Source: Gryganskiella cystojenkinii
Lineage: Eukaryota; Mortierellomycota; Mortierellomycetes; Mortierellales; Mortierellaceae
Assembly: GCA_015852425.1 (NCBI GenBank)
Contig: JAAAIG010000169.1
Coordinates: 1 to 49,713 of the forward strand
DNA: 49,713 nt
Direction: 5' to 3'
The position numbers and the translations under genes are program-made. Below the pieces are notes generated by a model. The model searched no databases. It worked only from the letters and a program-made list of their open reading frames with translations, and was not told the origin of the DNA. Shown in pieces: positions 22,108 to 31,311 of the stretch (the first letter of the stretch is position 1; each line of letters starts with the position of its first letter).

Positions 22108-23378
22108 TTAGTTTGAGATGGGGGGCATCTCATCGCTGGGGATGATCTCGGTTTCTTTGGCAGCCAGGGATTCCCATTCTTTCATGGGTCCATACTCTAA
22201 CATGTGGCGCATGTAGGCCTGAGCGTGCTCTCCTTTGACCTTGGAGGCCAAAGCATAAGAACGGAAGCGGTACATCACTGGCGCATACATTGCATCCAAA
22301 GCGGTGAAAGAGCCAAACAAAAAGCCCTCATCTGTCTTGCTCTGGTTCTTGCTGTTTTCGATGGCCTTGACACGCAACTCTTCCCAGATCGAGGACAAGC
22401 GGAGGATATCTTTCTCGACCTTGTTGTTGAACAGCTCAGGCTGGAATGGACGATGCTCTCGCAAGTTCATACCATAATTTCTGACTGCGGAGAAAGAAGT
22501 GGCCATCTCAGAGGCGAGTGAACGAGCGTAGGCACGTTCGTATCGATCAGTGGGCCACAGGGCAGGATAATCTATCACAAATAAGAAATAGGCAAATATA
22601 TTAAATGAGTACCTTGTAGGAAGATAAAACCAAAAAAAAAATCGAAAACAAAGAGTTGAGACGCGAACAGCCCGTAGACAAGAAATCAATGAAACCTGGC
22701 CCCTGCTGTGGATCCCCACAATCATTTCTCCGAATCCCCCAGAGACAAGGTTTTTCTATATTCTCTTTTCGGTCGTTCTGTCATTCTCGGGCTCACGAAA
22801 CAGTCATTCAATTACGGAACGTAACCAAATAAGGAGGGTCTGCCTCTTTCCCTTCCAAAACAGGATCCGCTTGCTTTTCTTATGGGAAGCTCCGATGCTG
22901 TCCTTTTCTGGTGGGCGCCTTTTTTTTTTTTTTTGAGTCTTCTGAACCATTGTGGGGTTGAATCCAAGTCTTGCACGTTCCTCCTCTCTCGCTCTCCTTC
23001 ATTCTTCTGATTTCTTGTGTCAGACGCTCATTCAAAAAGACGAGACTCTTGGTTGCATAATAACCCAAAGCATTTTTTTTTGGGTATTCCATTACCTTCA
23101 GCAAGAAACTCGATAATAGCCAAGGACTCAAAGACAATCTGGGGGTGTCCCTTAGAGGTCACGATATGGAGCGCAGGGACCTTGGAGGTCGGACCTGCAC
23201 GACGCATCAATGCGTCAGCAGCGGGGAAACCAAAGTCCGGGATCTCCTTTGTTCCAACGATCAACATCACTGTCTCGTACTCGAATCCGGTGAACTCTAA
23301 CGCCAACCAGGCTCGGAGAGACCAGGACGAATAGTTGCGGTTAAGCAAGTACAGTTTGGGTACGGGAGCAGACGACAT
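22108..23378 (-). CDS. Glutathione S-transferase, array copy A (two exons)
   Basis: Exons (minus): 23378-23096 and 22571-22108, 747 nt, 248 aa. The thioredoxin-fold N-terminal domain (residues 7-95) carries YLLNRNYSSWSLRAW, where the S17-S18-W-S20 block corresponds to the serine active-site loop of zeta-like and bacterial GSTs. It also has the cis-proline region SKVPALHI and the glutathione-binding FESLAIIEFLAE. The all-helical C-terminal domain includes RAYARSLASEM, GFLFGSFTALDAMYAPVMYR and the tail WESLAAKETEIIP. The phase-1 intron falls exactly after FLAE, between the two domains. The predicted role is conjugation of glutathione to electrophiles or thiol-dependent isomerisation in the cytosol. 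Substrate is unknown. Confidence 0.92.
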
Positions 23379-23989
23379 TTTTTTTTTTTTTACAAGGATG
23401 GAATGGATGAATGAAATGAGAGAGAATTAACAAAACAATGATAATCAATTCGCGAAAGATCTTGCTTTTTGCTTTTCGGAACGCTGCGGCAAACCTTGTG
23501 CAAAATAAAATTCATGTACGCTTATTTTCCCACCTTTTCTCTTCCGTTGGGTTCCTGGGCAATTGGTCAGCAATCATTAATAATAGTTCGATAAACAGCT
23601 TGCAAGCAAAACGACCGAAAGCAGCAGTGACTCAAGGTCCTCCTCGTCCTAGTCGGGTTCGCGGCGTGTTTTTTCTTTTACTTGTCAGGCATCGTGTAAC
23701 AATGTCGCGTCACAATCTCACTGATTGCCATTTCAGGTCAAAAGAATTCCCATCAAAAGAGTCGGCATGTGTAGAGATTAACGGCGTTGTTGTTTAGCTC
23801 TATGGTTATTCTCAGGTCCACCATTGATAGCAATTACCGGCCTGGACAAAAGACGGCGTAGATTCTCATTCCGCTCGACTCTATCACATTTTTTTTACAT
23901 TATTGCAAGGGAAAGTTCACCGCGTTGGAAAATCTCTCTTGTGCAGCCGGGATTCTCTCTAATCCGTAATCAGAGGAAATACTGTGAAT

Positions 23990-24490
23990 ATACGCCTCCC
24001 GCAGGTCATAGGGCGAGCATGTGGTCGTCGCCTAGGATCATCTAGTCGCGTACCATGAACATCTACATAGACAAGAGGAATAACCGAGTCAACACCATAC
24101 ATTGGTATGCGTGGCAAAAGTATTCCCTCAATCCACGTCATGTCCAGCGGAACAAATAGCATCGCCCTTTACCTTTTCCCTCTCCGCGCGAATTTTTTTG
24201 TCTCTGCTGTTTTCCTGTGTCAGTTCAGAAATATGTGGCCAGTTGGACTTTTCTTGTTAAATGCATACTCTCCGCGAGGAGCTCGATGATGGCATAGGTC
24301 TCAAAGACGATAAATTCCCCGCCATCGAAGTGAAGTGAGAGAACCTTAGCAGGTGGACCTGCTCATCTAAGCGACTCTTGCAGGTATTCTAAGAACTGGT
24401 TCCCACGATCAACATCTCTGTCTCAAGCTTCAAAAGCACGCATGGTCAATCAGACTCAGAGAAGCCAGGACGAACAGCAGCAGCGCAACA
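23990..24490 (-). pseudogene. Decayed glutathione S-transferase copy (exon 1 and start of exon 2)
   Basis: Read on the minus strand, about 24490-24269 aligns to GST exon 1. The segment WSLRAWLAMRAF is replaced by one with three in-frame stops, a further stop precedes AGPPAK, and the end SLHFDGGEFIVFET then YAIIELLAE is still clear. At the intron position the donor remains as GTATGC after GCGGAGA. About 200 bp on, a TATGTAG acceptor at about 24069 is followed by DVHGTRLDDPRRRP, which aligns with the opening DVKGMWPEDRNQRA of a functional exon 2 before homology is lost near 23990. Multiple stops and indels make this a pseudogene. It lies in the same orientation as its three intact relatives. 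Confidence 0.85.
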
Positions 24491-24777
24491 GTATTAACTT
24501 TTGGACGGAGGCAGCGGAAAACATAACTTGAAAAAAGACGGCTAGGACTATCAGGATGGAAGAGGAGAGAGGGAAAGCGAATCGTGCTATATGAAAAGAG
24601 CAGAAATACCCACAAAAATACAATTCGTGCCATCATTACTTTTTTTTCCAAAGTGATTATCGAGTTTGGTGGTGTTGCTGCATTCGCCGGAGACGACTTG
24701 CTCACAAAAATCGATCGACCTTTCAGGCCAAGATAGGGACGATGACTCGTTTTCTGTCATTTTTGACTTTAGTGATC

Positions 24778-24783
24778 TTTATT
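24778..24783 (-). terminator. Candidate poly(A) signal of GST copy B
   Basis: An AATAAA hexamer on the minus strand lies about 43 nt beyond the stop codon of copy B. Confidence 0.45.
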
Positions 24784-24825
24784 ATGCTCTTCAATTGCGA
24801 CAGCTTTCACCAGTTCGCTCTCCTT

Positions 24826-25770
24826 TCACTCTTCAGTGGCAGGGGGGAGTTCATTACGAGGAACAACCTCAGTCTCCAGAGCCGCCAGGGCATCCCATTC
24901 CTTCATGGGTCCATATTTCAACATGTGGTGCGTATAAGCGATCGCATGCTCCCCCACAATCTTGTCCATCAACCCATATGACCGGAGGCGGAACATCACT
25001 GGAGCATACATGGCATCCAAAGCCGTGAACGATCCGAATAAGAAACCCTCATCCTCCTTATTGTGGTCCTTGGCATTCTTAATAGCTTTGACTCGCAATC
25101 CTTCCCAGATATCAGATAATCGGTTGAAGTCTTTCTTCACCTGAGCCGTGAACAGCTCGGGCTGGAAGCCGCGACGATCGCGCAAGTTCATTGAGTAGTT
25201 TCTGACGGCAGTAAAACTGGTCGACATCTCACAGGCTAGCGAGCGCGCATAAGCTCGTTGATTCCGGTCCTCGGGCCACATCCCTTTCACGTCTATAAAC
25301 AAAGAACCAGCAGCCCGAGGTTAGCATTGCGATGCGGTGCTAGTTCCTCCATACAGGCCCTGCAGGACATAAAAAAGAGTTCCTTGCTTAATACTCCGAA
25401 TTTTCACTAGGTCTTTTTTACTCTGCCTCTGAAGGTCTCCTTGTCTCCAGTCAGTCGGATCTTTTTTCTCCCTTATTTTTGATTTTTACGTACGTTCAGC
25501 AAGAAACTCGATGATGGCCAAGGTTTCAAAGACAATGAGTTCTCCGTTATCGACATGGAGTGAGGGGGCCTTCGCAGTAGGACCTGCGCGGCGCATCATT
25601 GCATCGGCTTCAGGAGTACCCAGATCGCCGATTTCTTTCGTTCCCGCGATCAAGTTCTCGATATCAAACTTGAGATTAAAGGCGCGCATCGCCAACCAAG
25701 CTCGTAGAGACCAACCCGAGTAGTTACGGTTCATCAAGAACAGGGTCATGCTGTCAGGAAGAGCAGGCAT
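24826..25770 (-). CDS. Glutathione S-transferase, array copy B (two exons)
   Basis: Exons (minus): 25770-25494 and 25292-24826, 744 nt, 247 aa. It has the same architecture and intron position as its neighbours (phase 1 after FLAE, GTACGT donor). Two usually conserved positions differ. The active-site loop reads NRNYSGWSLRAW, with glycine in place of the second serine. The glutathione-binding motif is FETLAI, with threonine in place of serine. The C-terminal domain is complete (GFLFGSFTALDAMYAPVMFR, WDALAALETEVVP). Given the loop change, catalysis or glutathione activation may differ from copies A and C. It is closer in sequence to copy C than to copy A. Confidence 0.92.
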
Positions 25771-26177
25771 TCTATCTTATATTTGAGAACGGGGGTAGGG
25801 GTAATAAGGGGGACTGGTTTTAGGGTAGAGAGTGTTGCTGGGTAAGATGAGGAGGGAGCGAAAAGAAACTTTTGAACCCTTTTTTATGCTTTTTGATTTT
25901 TTTTTGCTGCGCGTGCCTGTATGTTGGATATTCCCACGAATCGGAAAAAAAAAATACTTCCGCAGATTTTGAGAGAATTAAAGTCTCGGCCTTGGGATTT
26001 TGCTCCTGTGGGTGTAACCGCCTGCTGACCTTTCCTATTCAAAGATTTTTAACTTTTATTTGTCTGTGGTCTTTGGACCAAGATGTATCTGAAGAGGTTC
26101 TCTCGTTCTCAGGTTTCGGTTGGGGCGGTACAAAAATCTCGTCGCTTGAGAATCAATCCACCACCAGGGGGGAATCG
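25771..26177. other. Spacer between GST copies B and C
   Basis: This 407-bp spacer should hold the promoter of copy B and the 3' UTR of copy C. It contains short T and A homopolymers (about 25896-25905 and 25945-25953). I see no gene. Confidence 0.45.
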
Positions 26178-27033
26178 TTACTTCTCTCTGTTTTGCGACA
26201 TGGGATGAGGATATTCTCCACGGGGAATAATCTCAGTCTCCTTCGCAGCCAAGGCCTCCCACTCCTTCAAGGGTTCATACTCCAACATGCGGTTCACATA
26301 AGCCCTGGCATGCTCTCCTGTGATCTTCTCCATCAATCCATACGAACGAAGACGGAACATAACAGGGGCGTACATGGCATCCAAAGCCGTGAACGATCCG
26401 AACAAGAATCCCTTATCCTCCTTGTCTCCGCAGTTCTTGGTAGCCTTGACGCGCAATTCCTCCCAGATACTTGCTAGTCGACTGAATTCCTTTTCGGCCT
26501 GAGCCGTGAACAGCTCGGGCTGGAAGGGTCGATGTTCACGCAAGTTCATGGAATAGCTCCTGACAGCGGAGAACCCTGTCAGCATCTCACAAGACAAGGA
26601 TCGAGCATAAGCTCGATCGAGATGATCTTTGGGCCACATTCCGTCAACGGCTATAAAAAGGTAAAATAGGTTTGGGCATTAGTGTACCGAGTTCAAGGCC
26701 GGTAGGACCGACAGCTCTTATGCGTATTTTTTTTTCTTTTCCATGTTGATTCTTACATTCGGCAAGAAATTCAATGATGGCCAAGGTCTCAAAGACGACG
26801 AACTTTCCGTCATTGATATGAAGGGCAGGCACTTTTGAGGTTGGACCCGCACGGCTCATCAATGCATCGGCTTCGGGTGTACCAAGATCTTGGATTTCTT
26901 TGGTTCCCACCATCAACATTACGATATCAAACTTCAAATTGAAAGCACGCATTGCTATCCAGGCTCGCAGGGACCAGCTCGAGTAGTTGCGGTTCAGCAA
27001 GAAGAGGGTCATGTTCTCTGGAAGGGAGGGCAT
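26178..27033 (-). CDS. Glutathione S-transferase, array copy C (two exons)
   Basis: Exons (minus): 27033-26757 and 26650-26178, 750 nt, 249 aa. The start is the ATG of MPSLPENMT. The active-site loop NRNYSSWSLRAW is intact, the glutathione-binding motif is FETLAI, and the C-terminal domain has RAYARSLSCEM and GFLFGSFTALDAMYAPVMFR. Intron position and phase match copies A and B. The residue created at the splice junction differs in each copy (Asp in A, His in B, Ser in C). Together with copies A and B and the relic this forms a unidirectional tandem array produced by local duplication. Confidence 0.92.
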
Positions 27034-27697
27034 TGTTGTAATCTCCACGGTTAGGTGAAAGTGAGTTAGAGGGAAGCGGAAGTGGTTTGGGTAGGAAAGA
27101 TAAGAGAAAATGAGTGAAGAGGGGCGAGCAAGAAAGCATATTGCCTATTTATAATGAAAAGCTTGCTCCCAGTCCAACATTGAGAATAAAAATAGGTTGT
27201 CAAACACATAGCCCACGAGGAAATAAGTAGAAGATGCGTGTCGTTCGCCGGTTCTTTGCTTGGCTCACAATCACACGAAACTGCTGAACAACCTTAAAAA
27301 AATGCCTACACCTGCGAAAAAACTAGCAGGGTCCAATACTTCCGGGGATATTGCGCAGTCTTACTCCAGATCCCTCTTCTCAACCTTCTTTCGAAGATAC
27401 TCAATTGGCACCGAACTGAAGGCTTAAACCATTCATGTCTATTCGCTCGAAGCCGAAAAGGCAGCAATATATCAGGCAGCATCGTGGCTCGTTGAACTTT
27501 GACAAAAATACGACCTTAAACCATTGTGATATCTGCATGTGCGGTGTGTTGTCCGTTTCTTTGTCTGTTTGTTTGTTTGATTGTTTGTTTGTTGGTCTAA
27601 TTAGGTTGGTTGATAATGATTGAGAGGGAGGGGGGGTTTTTTTTTGTTTCGGTGGCGTCGTTAGACTCTTGGAGGCGACAGAAACTGTAAAAAGTCC
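27034..27697. other. Intergenic region between GST copy C and the phosphoesterase gene
   Basis: This 664-bp gap contains GTTT repeats near 27565-27592 and a G/T-rich homopolymer stretch near 27630-27647. I see no gene. It should hold the GST copy C promoter and the phosphoesterase 3' UTR. Confidence 0.45.
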
Positions 27698-29248
27698 TTA
27701 CTCTTCCGTCCTTGAGTGCAAGACGAACGCATCCAAACGAGATCCACAGTCAGCATCATAGGCCTCCCAGATCAACCGCCGGTCACCGGTCACCTTCATC
27801 AGGACATAATGATGGGCGACTTTCATCTTGCCATCCTTCCAGACGGGATAATCCTCGACCTGCTCATCATCCAACTGTCCACCAGCGCCTCCGATGATCG
27901 TATAGACCATATGACCATCCTGTCCTCGCATGTAATTGTGTTGATGACCCGAGATGACGAGATCGACGTTGTGTTGCTGGAAAAGAGGGACGTACTTTGT
28001 CCGTACAAAGGAACCCCAGTGCTTCTCGCCCTTGTTCTCCCATGCATCTTGTTCCCAGTATTGGGTATAAGGTGATATATGGACGACCACGAGTCGGAAC
28101 CAGGCTTTGCGAGACGCCTCAGACTTCAACTCTTCCTCGAGCCAAGTATCTTGTTCCGAAGAGTTGATGTTGGAGTCTAGGACGATAAAACGGACTCCTG
28201 CAATTGTGTACGCATGCCACGCTTTCTTTTCGTGGGCCGATCCACCAGTGTAATGATAAAGACCCTTGGGATCGTAATCATGGTTGCCATGCGTGTAGAT
28301 CAAAGGCGTGGTCTGGCCGACTCTGTAATGCGACAAAGGTGAGGAAAAGTCCGTTTGCCAGTTATCGATATTGTTATAGTCCTGAACAGCATCGCCGGCG
28401 TGGATCAGATAATCGACCTTGTGGTGTTCCGTCATGGCTTTGAGGACCTTAAGGAACTGAGTGACCTCGCATTGGTTATCCGAAATGGCACCGAACCGGG
28501 CAATCTCCCGATTGTCGAGGGATGGAGGTGCAGGCAAGTGTGCGAAGGTGTATGTCCTGTAGAGGTGCCCCATTACTCTGGGTGGGTTAATAGAGTAGGT
28601 AATATTGGTGTTGTATGTCGGCAAGTTTTTGAGAGTTGCGGTATAGATGACATGAGTCTTGTCCAGGGACTGGATACTGGTTTCGGCCTTTCCCGAGTCC
28701 TCAAAATCGACAGTGTCCGAGGAGGGGACCCAGGTGAGATCCATCTCGGGCAACTTGCAGTTCATCTCCCAGATCACGAGCACAGAGTCCGAGTCTTTGA
28801 CGAACAACATGGGATCTTTCCTATAGGAGCATCGCTTGACATCCCAGTTGAACGCCAGGTTCTTGTACTTGAATCCTGCAACGGTTAGCAGGGTCGAGAG
28901 ACCACCTTCGGGGATGTAAAAGTAGGAGAGAAAGAGATAGAATCCAATGACAGAGACGATGAGGACGAACGGGTAACGGATCTGACGTCGACGACGAGGG
29001 ATAAAAGACAAGACTTGGTCCAGCCAGGCCGAAATTTTGTTGGAGGGACCACCATGAAGCATCATTGGGTGTTGACTCCTCGAGTGGAAACGAGAACCAA
29101 GAGGGCCGGATCCTGTGGCAGAGGGAGGGGTTGCGATGATGGTCGGTTGGTTGACGGATGTGGAAATGGGCGCGGGTGCGGGCATGCTCTGTCGACGATG
29201 CTGTGTCGACAGCCGCTTGCTGGCCGCGCTGCTTCCTGTGCTCGACAT
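27698..29248 (-). CDS. Membrane-anchored calcineurin-like metallophosphoesterase (purple acid phosphatase-like), intronless
   Basis: A single 516-codon frame. Residues 1-90 are S/P-rich and basic and should face the cytosol. Residues 92-112 (YPFVLIVSVIGFYLFLSYFY) form one transmembrane segment after RRRRQ, giving type II topology. A beta-rich domain (about 130-235) precedes the catalytic domain, as in purple acid phosphatases. Metal-binding motifs are in order: SDN (D257), HAGD (D286), GNHD (321-324), VVH (H390) and GHQHNY (434-439). The GNHD and GHQH signatures are diagnostic for the superfamily. The likely role is hydrolysis of phosphomonoesters on the lumenal or extracellular side. Substrate cannot be told. 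It is the only complete gene in the window without an intron. Confidence 0.9.
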   Translation of the reverse strand: MSSTGSSAASKRLSTQHRRQSMPAPAPISTSVNQPTIIATPPSATGSGPLGSRFHSRSQHPMMLHGGPSNKISAWLDQVLSFIPRRRRQIRYPFVLIVSVIGFYLFLSYFYIPEGGLSTLLTVAGFKYKNLAFNWDVKRCSYRKDPMLFVKDSDSVLVIWEMNCKLPEMDLTWVPSSDTVDFEDSGKAETSIQSLDKTHVIYTATLKNLPTYNTNITYSINPPRVMGHLYRTYTFAHLPAPPSLDNREIARFGAISDNQCEVTQFLKVLKAMTEHHKVDYLIHAGDAVQDYNNIDNWQTDFSSPLSHYRVGQTTPLIYTHGNHDYDPKGLYHYTGGSAHEKKAWHAYTIAGVRFIVLDSNINSSEQDTWLEEELKSEASRKAWFRLVVVHISPYTQYWEQDAWENKGEKHWGSFVRTKYVPLFQQHNVDLVISGHQHNYMRGQDGHMVYTIIGGAGGQLDDEQVEDYPVWKDGKMKVAHHYVLMKVTGDRRLIWEAYDADCGSRLDAFVLHSRTEE

Positions 29249-31311
29249 TGTTTGCTTTAGTCCAGATCAGTGGTCGGGGTAAGTCTGGGAAGAGGGAGGG
29301 TTTTGTTTTCTTTACCCGGTGGGCACTAGGATGCAGACAGACAGAGTAGAGATGATGAGACCTTTGGGTTTGAGAAAACTGATCAGATTAAAACAATTAA
29401 GGTTGTCGGCAAGGTATACCTGATGTCTAGAACACAGAGTGATGACAGGCGAGGTATGTGAATGCAACGGATGAGTACAAGAGAAAAGGGGCGATGATAA
29501 AGAAGAAGAGGAAAAGATCAGATGTAGCAATGCTGCGATAAAAAAAGAATACAACGACGACGACCGAGACAGGAATAATGTCGAAGGGAACTATGTGCGT
29601 GGAATGATGAACTTTGTCGTAGATGAGCGTTGGGGTCGGAGAGAGGACAAATAGGGTCCCGTCGTTTCTGTCAAATTTATTATTCGCTGAAGGAGGTAAG
29701 AGCAATAATTTTCGTTGATTTGATGCATGGCGGATAGCGTCGAGTTGTTACACGATTACTTTTTATTTTCTTTCTTCTTCTTCCTTTTTTAACTGGAACA
29801 AGACTCATTCATGCCCATGCGAAACATTCTGCTCAGCCCATGGGTCAACTTGCCCCCCCCCCCTCTCTCCCTCCCTCACTTTTCGCCCTATTCTCTTTGA
29901 ACGACACGACCAGAAAAGTGTGACTTTTAAAAAGAAAAAGAAAATTGGCGAGGCGGAGAGGCTAAACGAGAGCAAGGTTCGGGGCTAGTCTGGGGCATCA
30001 AAAGGACAATCAAAGAGTGGTTTTTTTAATAATAAAACAATGAACAAAGAGACAAGGTCCGAGAGGAGCGATGGTGGGCATTGGTCAAATGGATAGAAAC
30101 GAGATAGGAACATCAGTGGTTCAATGAAAACACGCGTCGCAGTCGCGTTCTTCCTTTTCGTATGCAGTGGATGACAAAGGCGGGGAGATTATGCGTCCGT
30201 GTGTTTGATGCATCGCAGGTGCTCAAATGGTAGGACACTGCTGTGGAGGTGGACAGCGAACACGAAAAATGAACGACAAGGGTCTGTAATGAGTACGAAA
30301 AGCACGAGGACCTCGCTCCATCGTCAGTTAGTAAACCAACCATCCTCATTTTGCAATCTGAGTTGGTTATTCGTTTGCACATGAAAAGACACCAAGCATC
30401 TCACTTGCCTCTTTTCTTCTCCTCTCTCTTCCTTCTCTCAGTTTTTTCTCTTTTTTTCATTGCATTCTTTGATGCCTTCCTTTCCTTAAAAAAAGCAAGG
30501 TTGTTAGTGATCCCAACAAAAAACTGAAAATGAAGAGAAAGAAAAAGTGACAAAAAAAAATGCTCCTCTTACTTTCGATCTCGATCCTTCTCCTCCTGTT
30601 ACTTCGATCATTCAGTCTCATGCCCTGTTTTCATATCCCCTTGTTTCCTTGCTCCCCTCTTCTGACCAGTGGAGCTCCTTGTTGTTGTCGGGAATAATCA
30701 CGCTCCACTTCGTCGTTCAAACCAAGGCTCGGCTGCCCCTTTTCGTCTCCTTCCCTGTCGTTCGTTCTGATCCTCGACTAGTTACTTTCCCTCCGCACCT
30801 CCTTCGAATACAAAAAGCATTGGACAATCTCAAGAAGTGCACATGAGCGAAAGTTTTTTTTTTTACCAACCTTACCAACCCCAAGAATCAAAAAACATTT
30901 AGGTGTCCATCTCCTGTTCCTGTGTTATCCCCTCTTACCGCACCCTTTCCTCACTATGTCGCCGTGTGCTGTTCATCGTCTTCCTCTACTTCTTCTTGCC
31001 CCACAACAAAAGTGCACGAAGGGTGCGTGACCCTCCTGAGCCCAGATTCCTTGAGTTCCAGTGGACGCACCCCAATTTCGTTTCTTTTGGACGCACCCCC
31101 CAAAAACAAAAATGCAGAAAAAAAATCTTAATATAAAACCTTTGCGAACTATGACTTTCATTCCCTGTTCTCTTTTTTTCTCGTCCGCCTCGCCTCCCTT
31201 TACTTGAACGCGCACCGAACTTCCATTTCTTACCTGCAAGAGAGAGTAGTGCATCTCATACATTCAACTCTCGCATAACACTTGCCTATCATCGTTGCTC
31301 TGCAACCAACC
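29249..31311. other. Divergent intergenic region between the phosphoesterase and esterase genes
   Basis: This 2-kb spacer separates two genes transcribed apart. It contains a C run (about 29852-29863) within a CT-rich block, CT/T-rich tracts (30410-30470), and A-rich segments near 30485-30560. A 99-codon open frame at 30547-30846 has no recognisable domain or convincing start. It more likely belongs to the leader of the esterase gene, which may contain 5'UTR introns. Confidence 0.45.

Larger units (their letters stand above)
23379..24825. other. Spacer between GST copies A and B, containing a decayed GST copy
   Basis: This 1.4-kb spacer is longer than the one between copies B and C. Apart from the GST relic at 23990-24490 and a short A/T run near the copy A start, I see no gene in it. 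Confidence 0.55.

Noticed and set aside
28355..28888. 177-codon plus-strand open frame
   Set aside because: It is antisense to the phosphoesterase exon, which has strong catalytic motifs. Composition matches a shadow frame.
30547..30846. 99-codon plus-strand open frame in the divergent spacer
   Set aside because: No recognisable domain, start context or splice partners. Composition is like surrounding CT-rich leader sequence.
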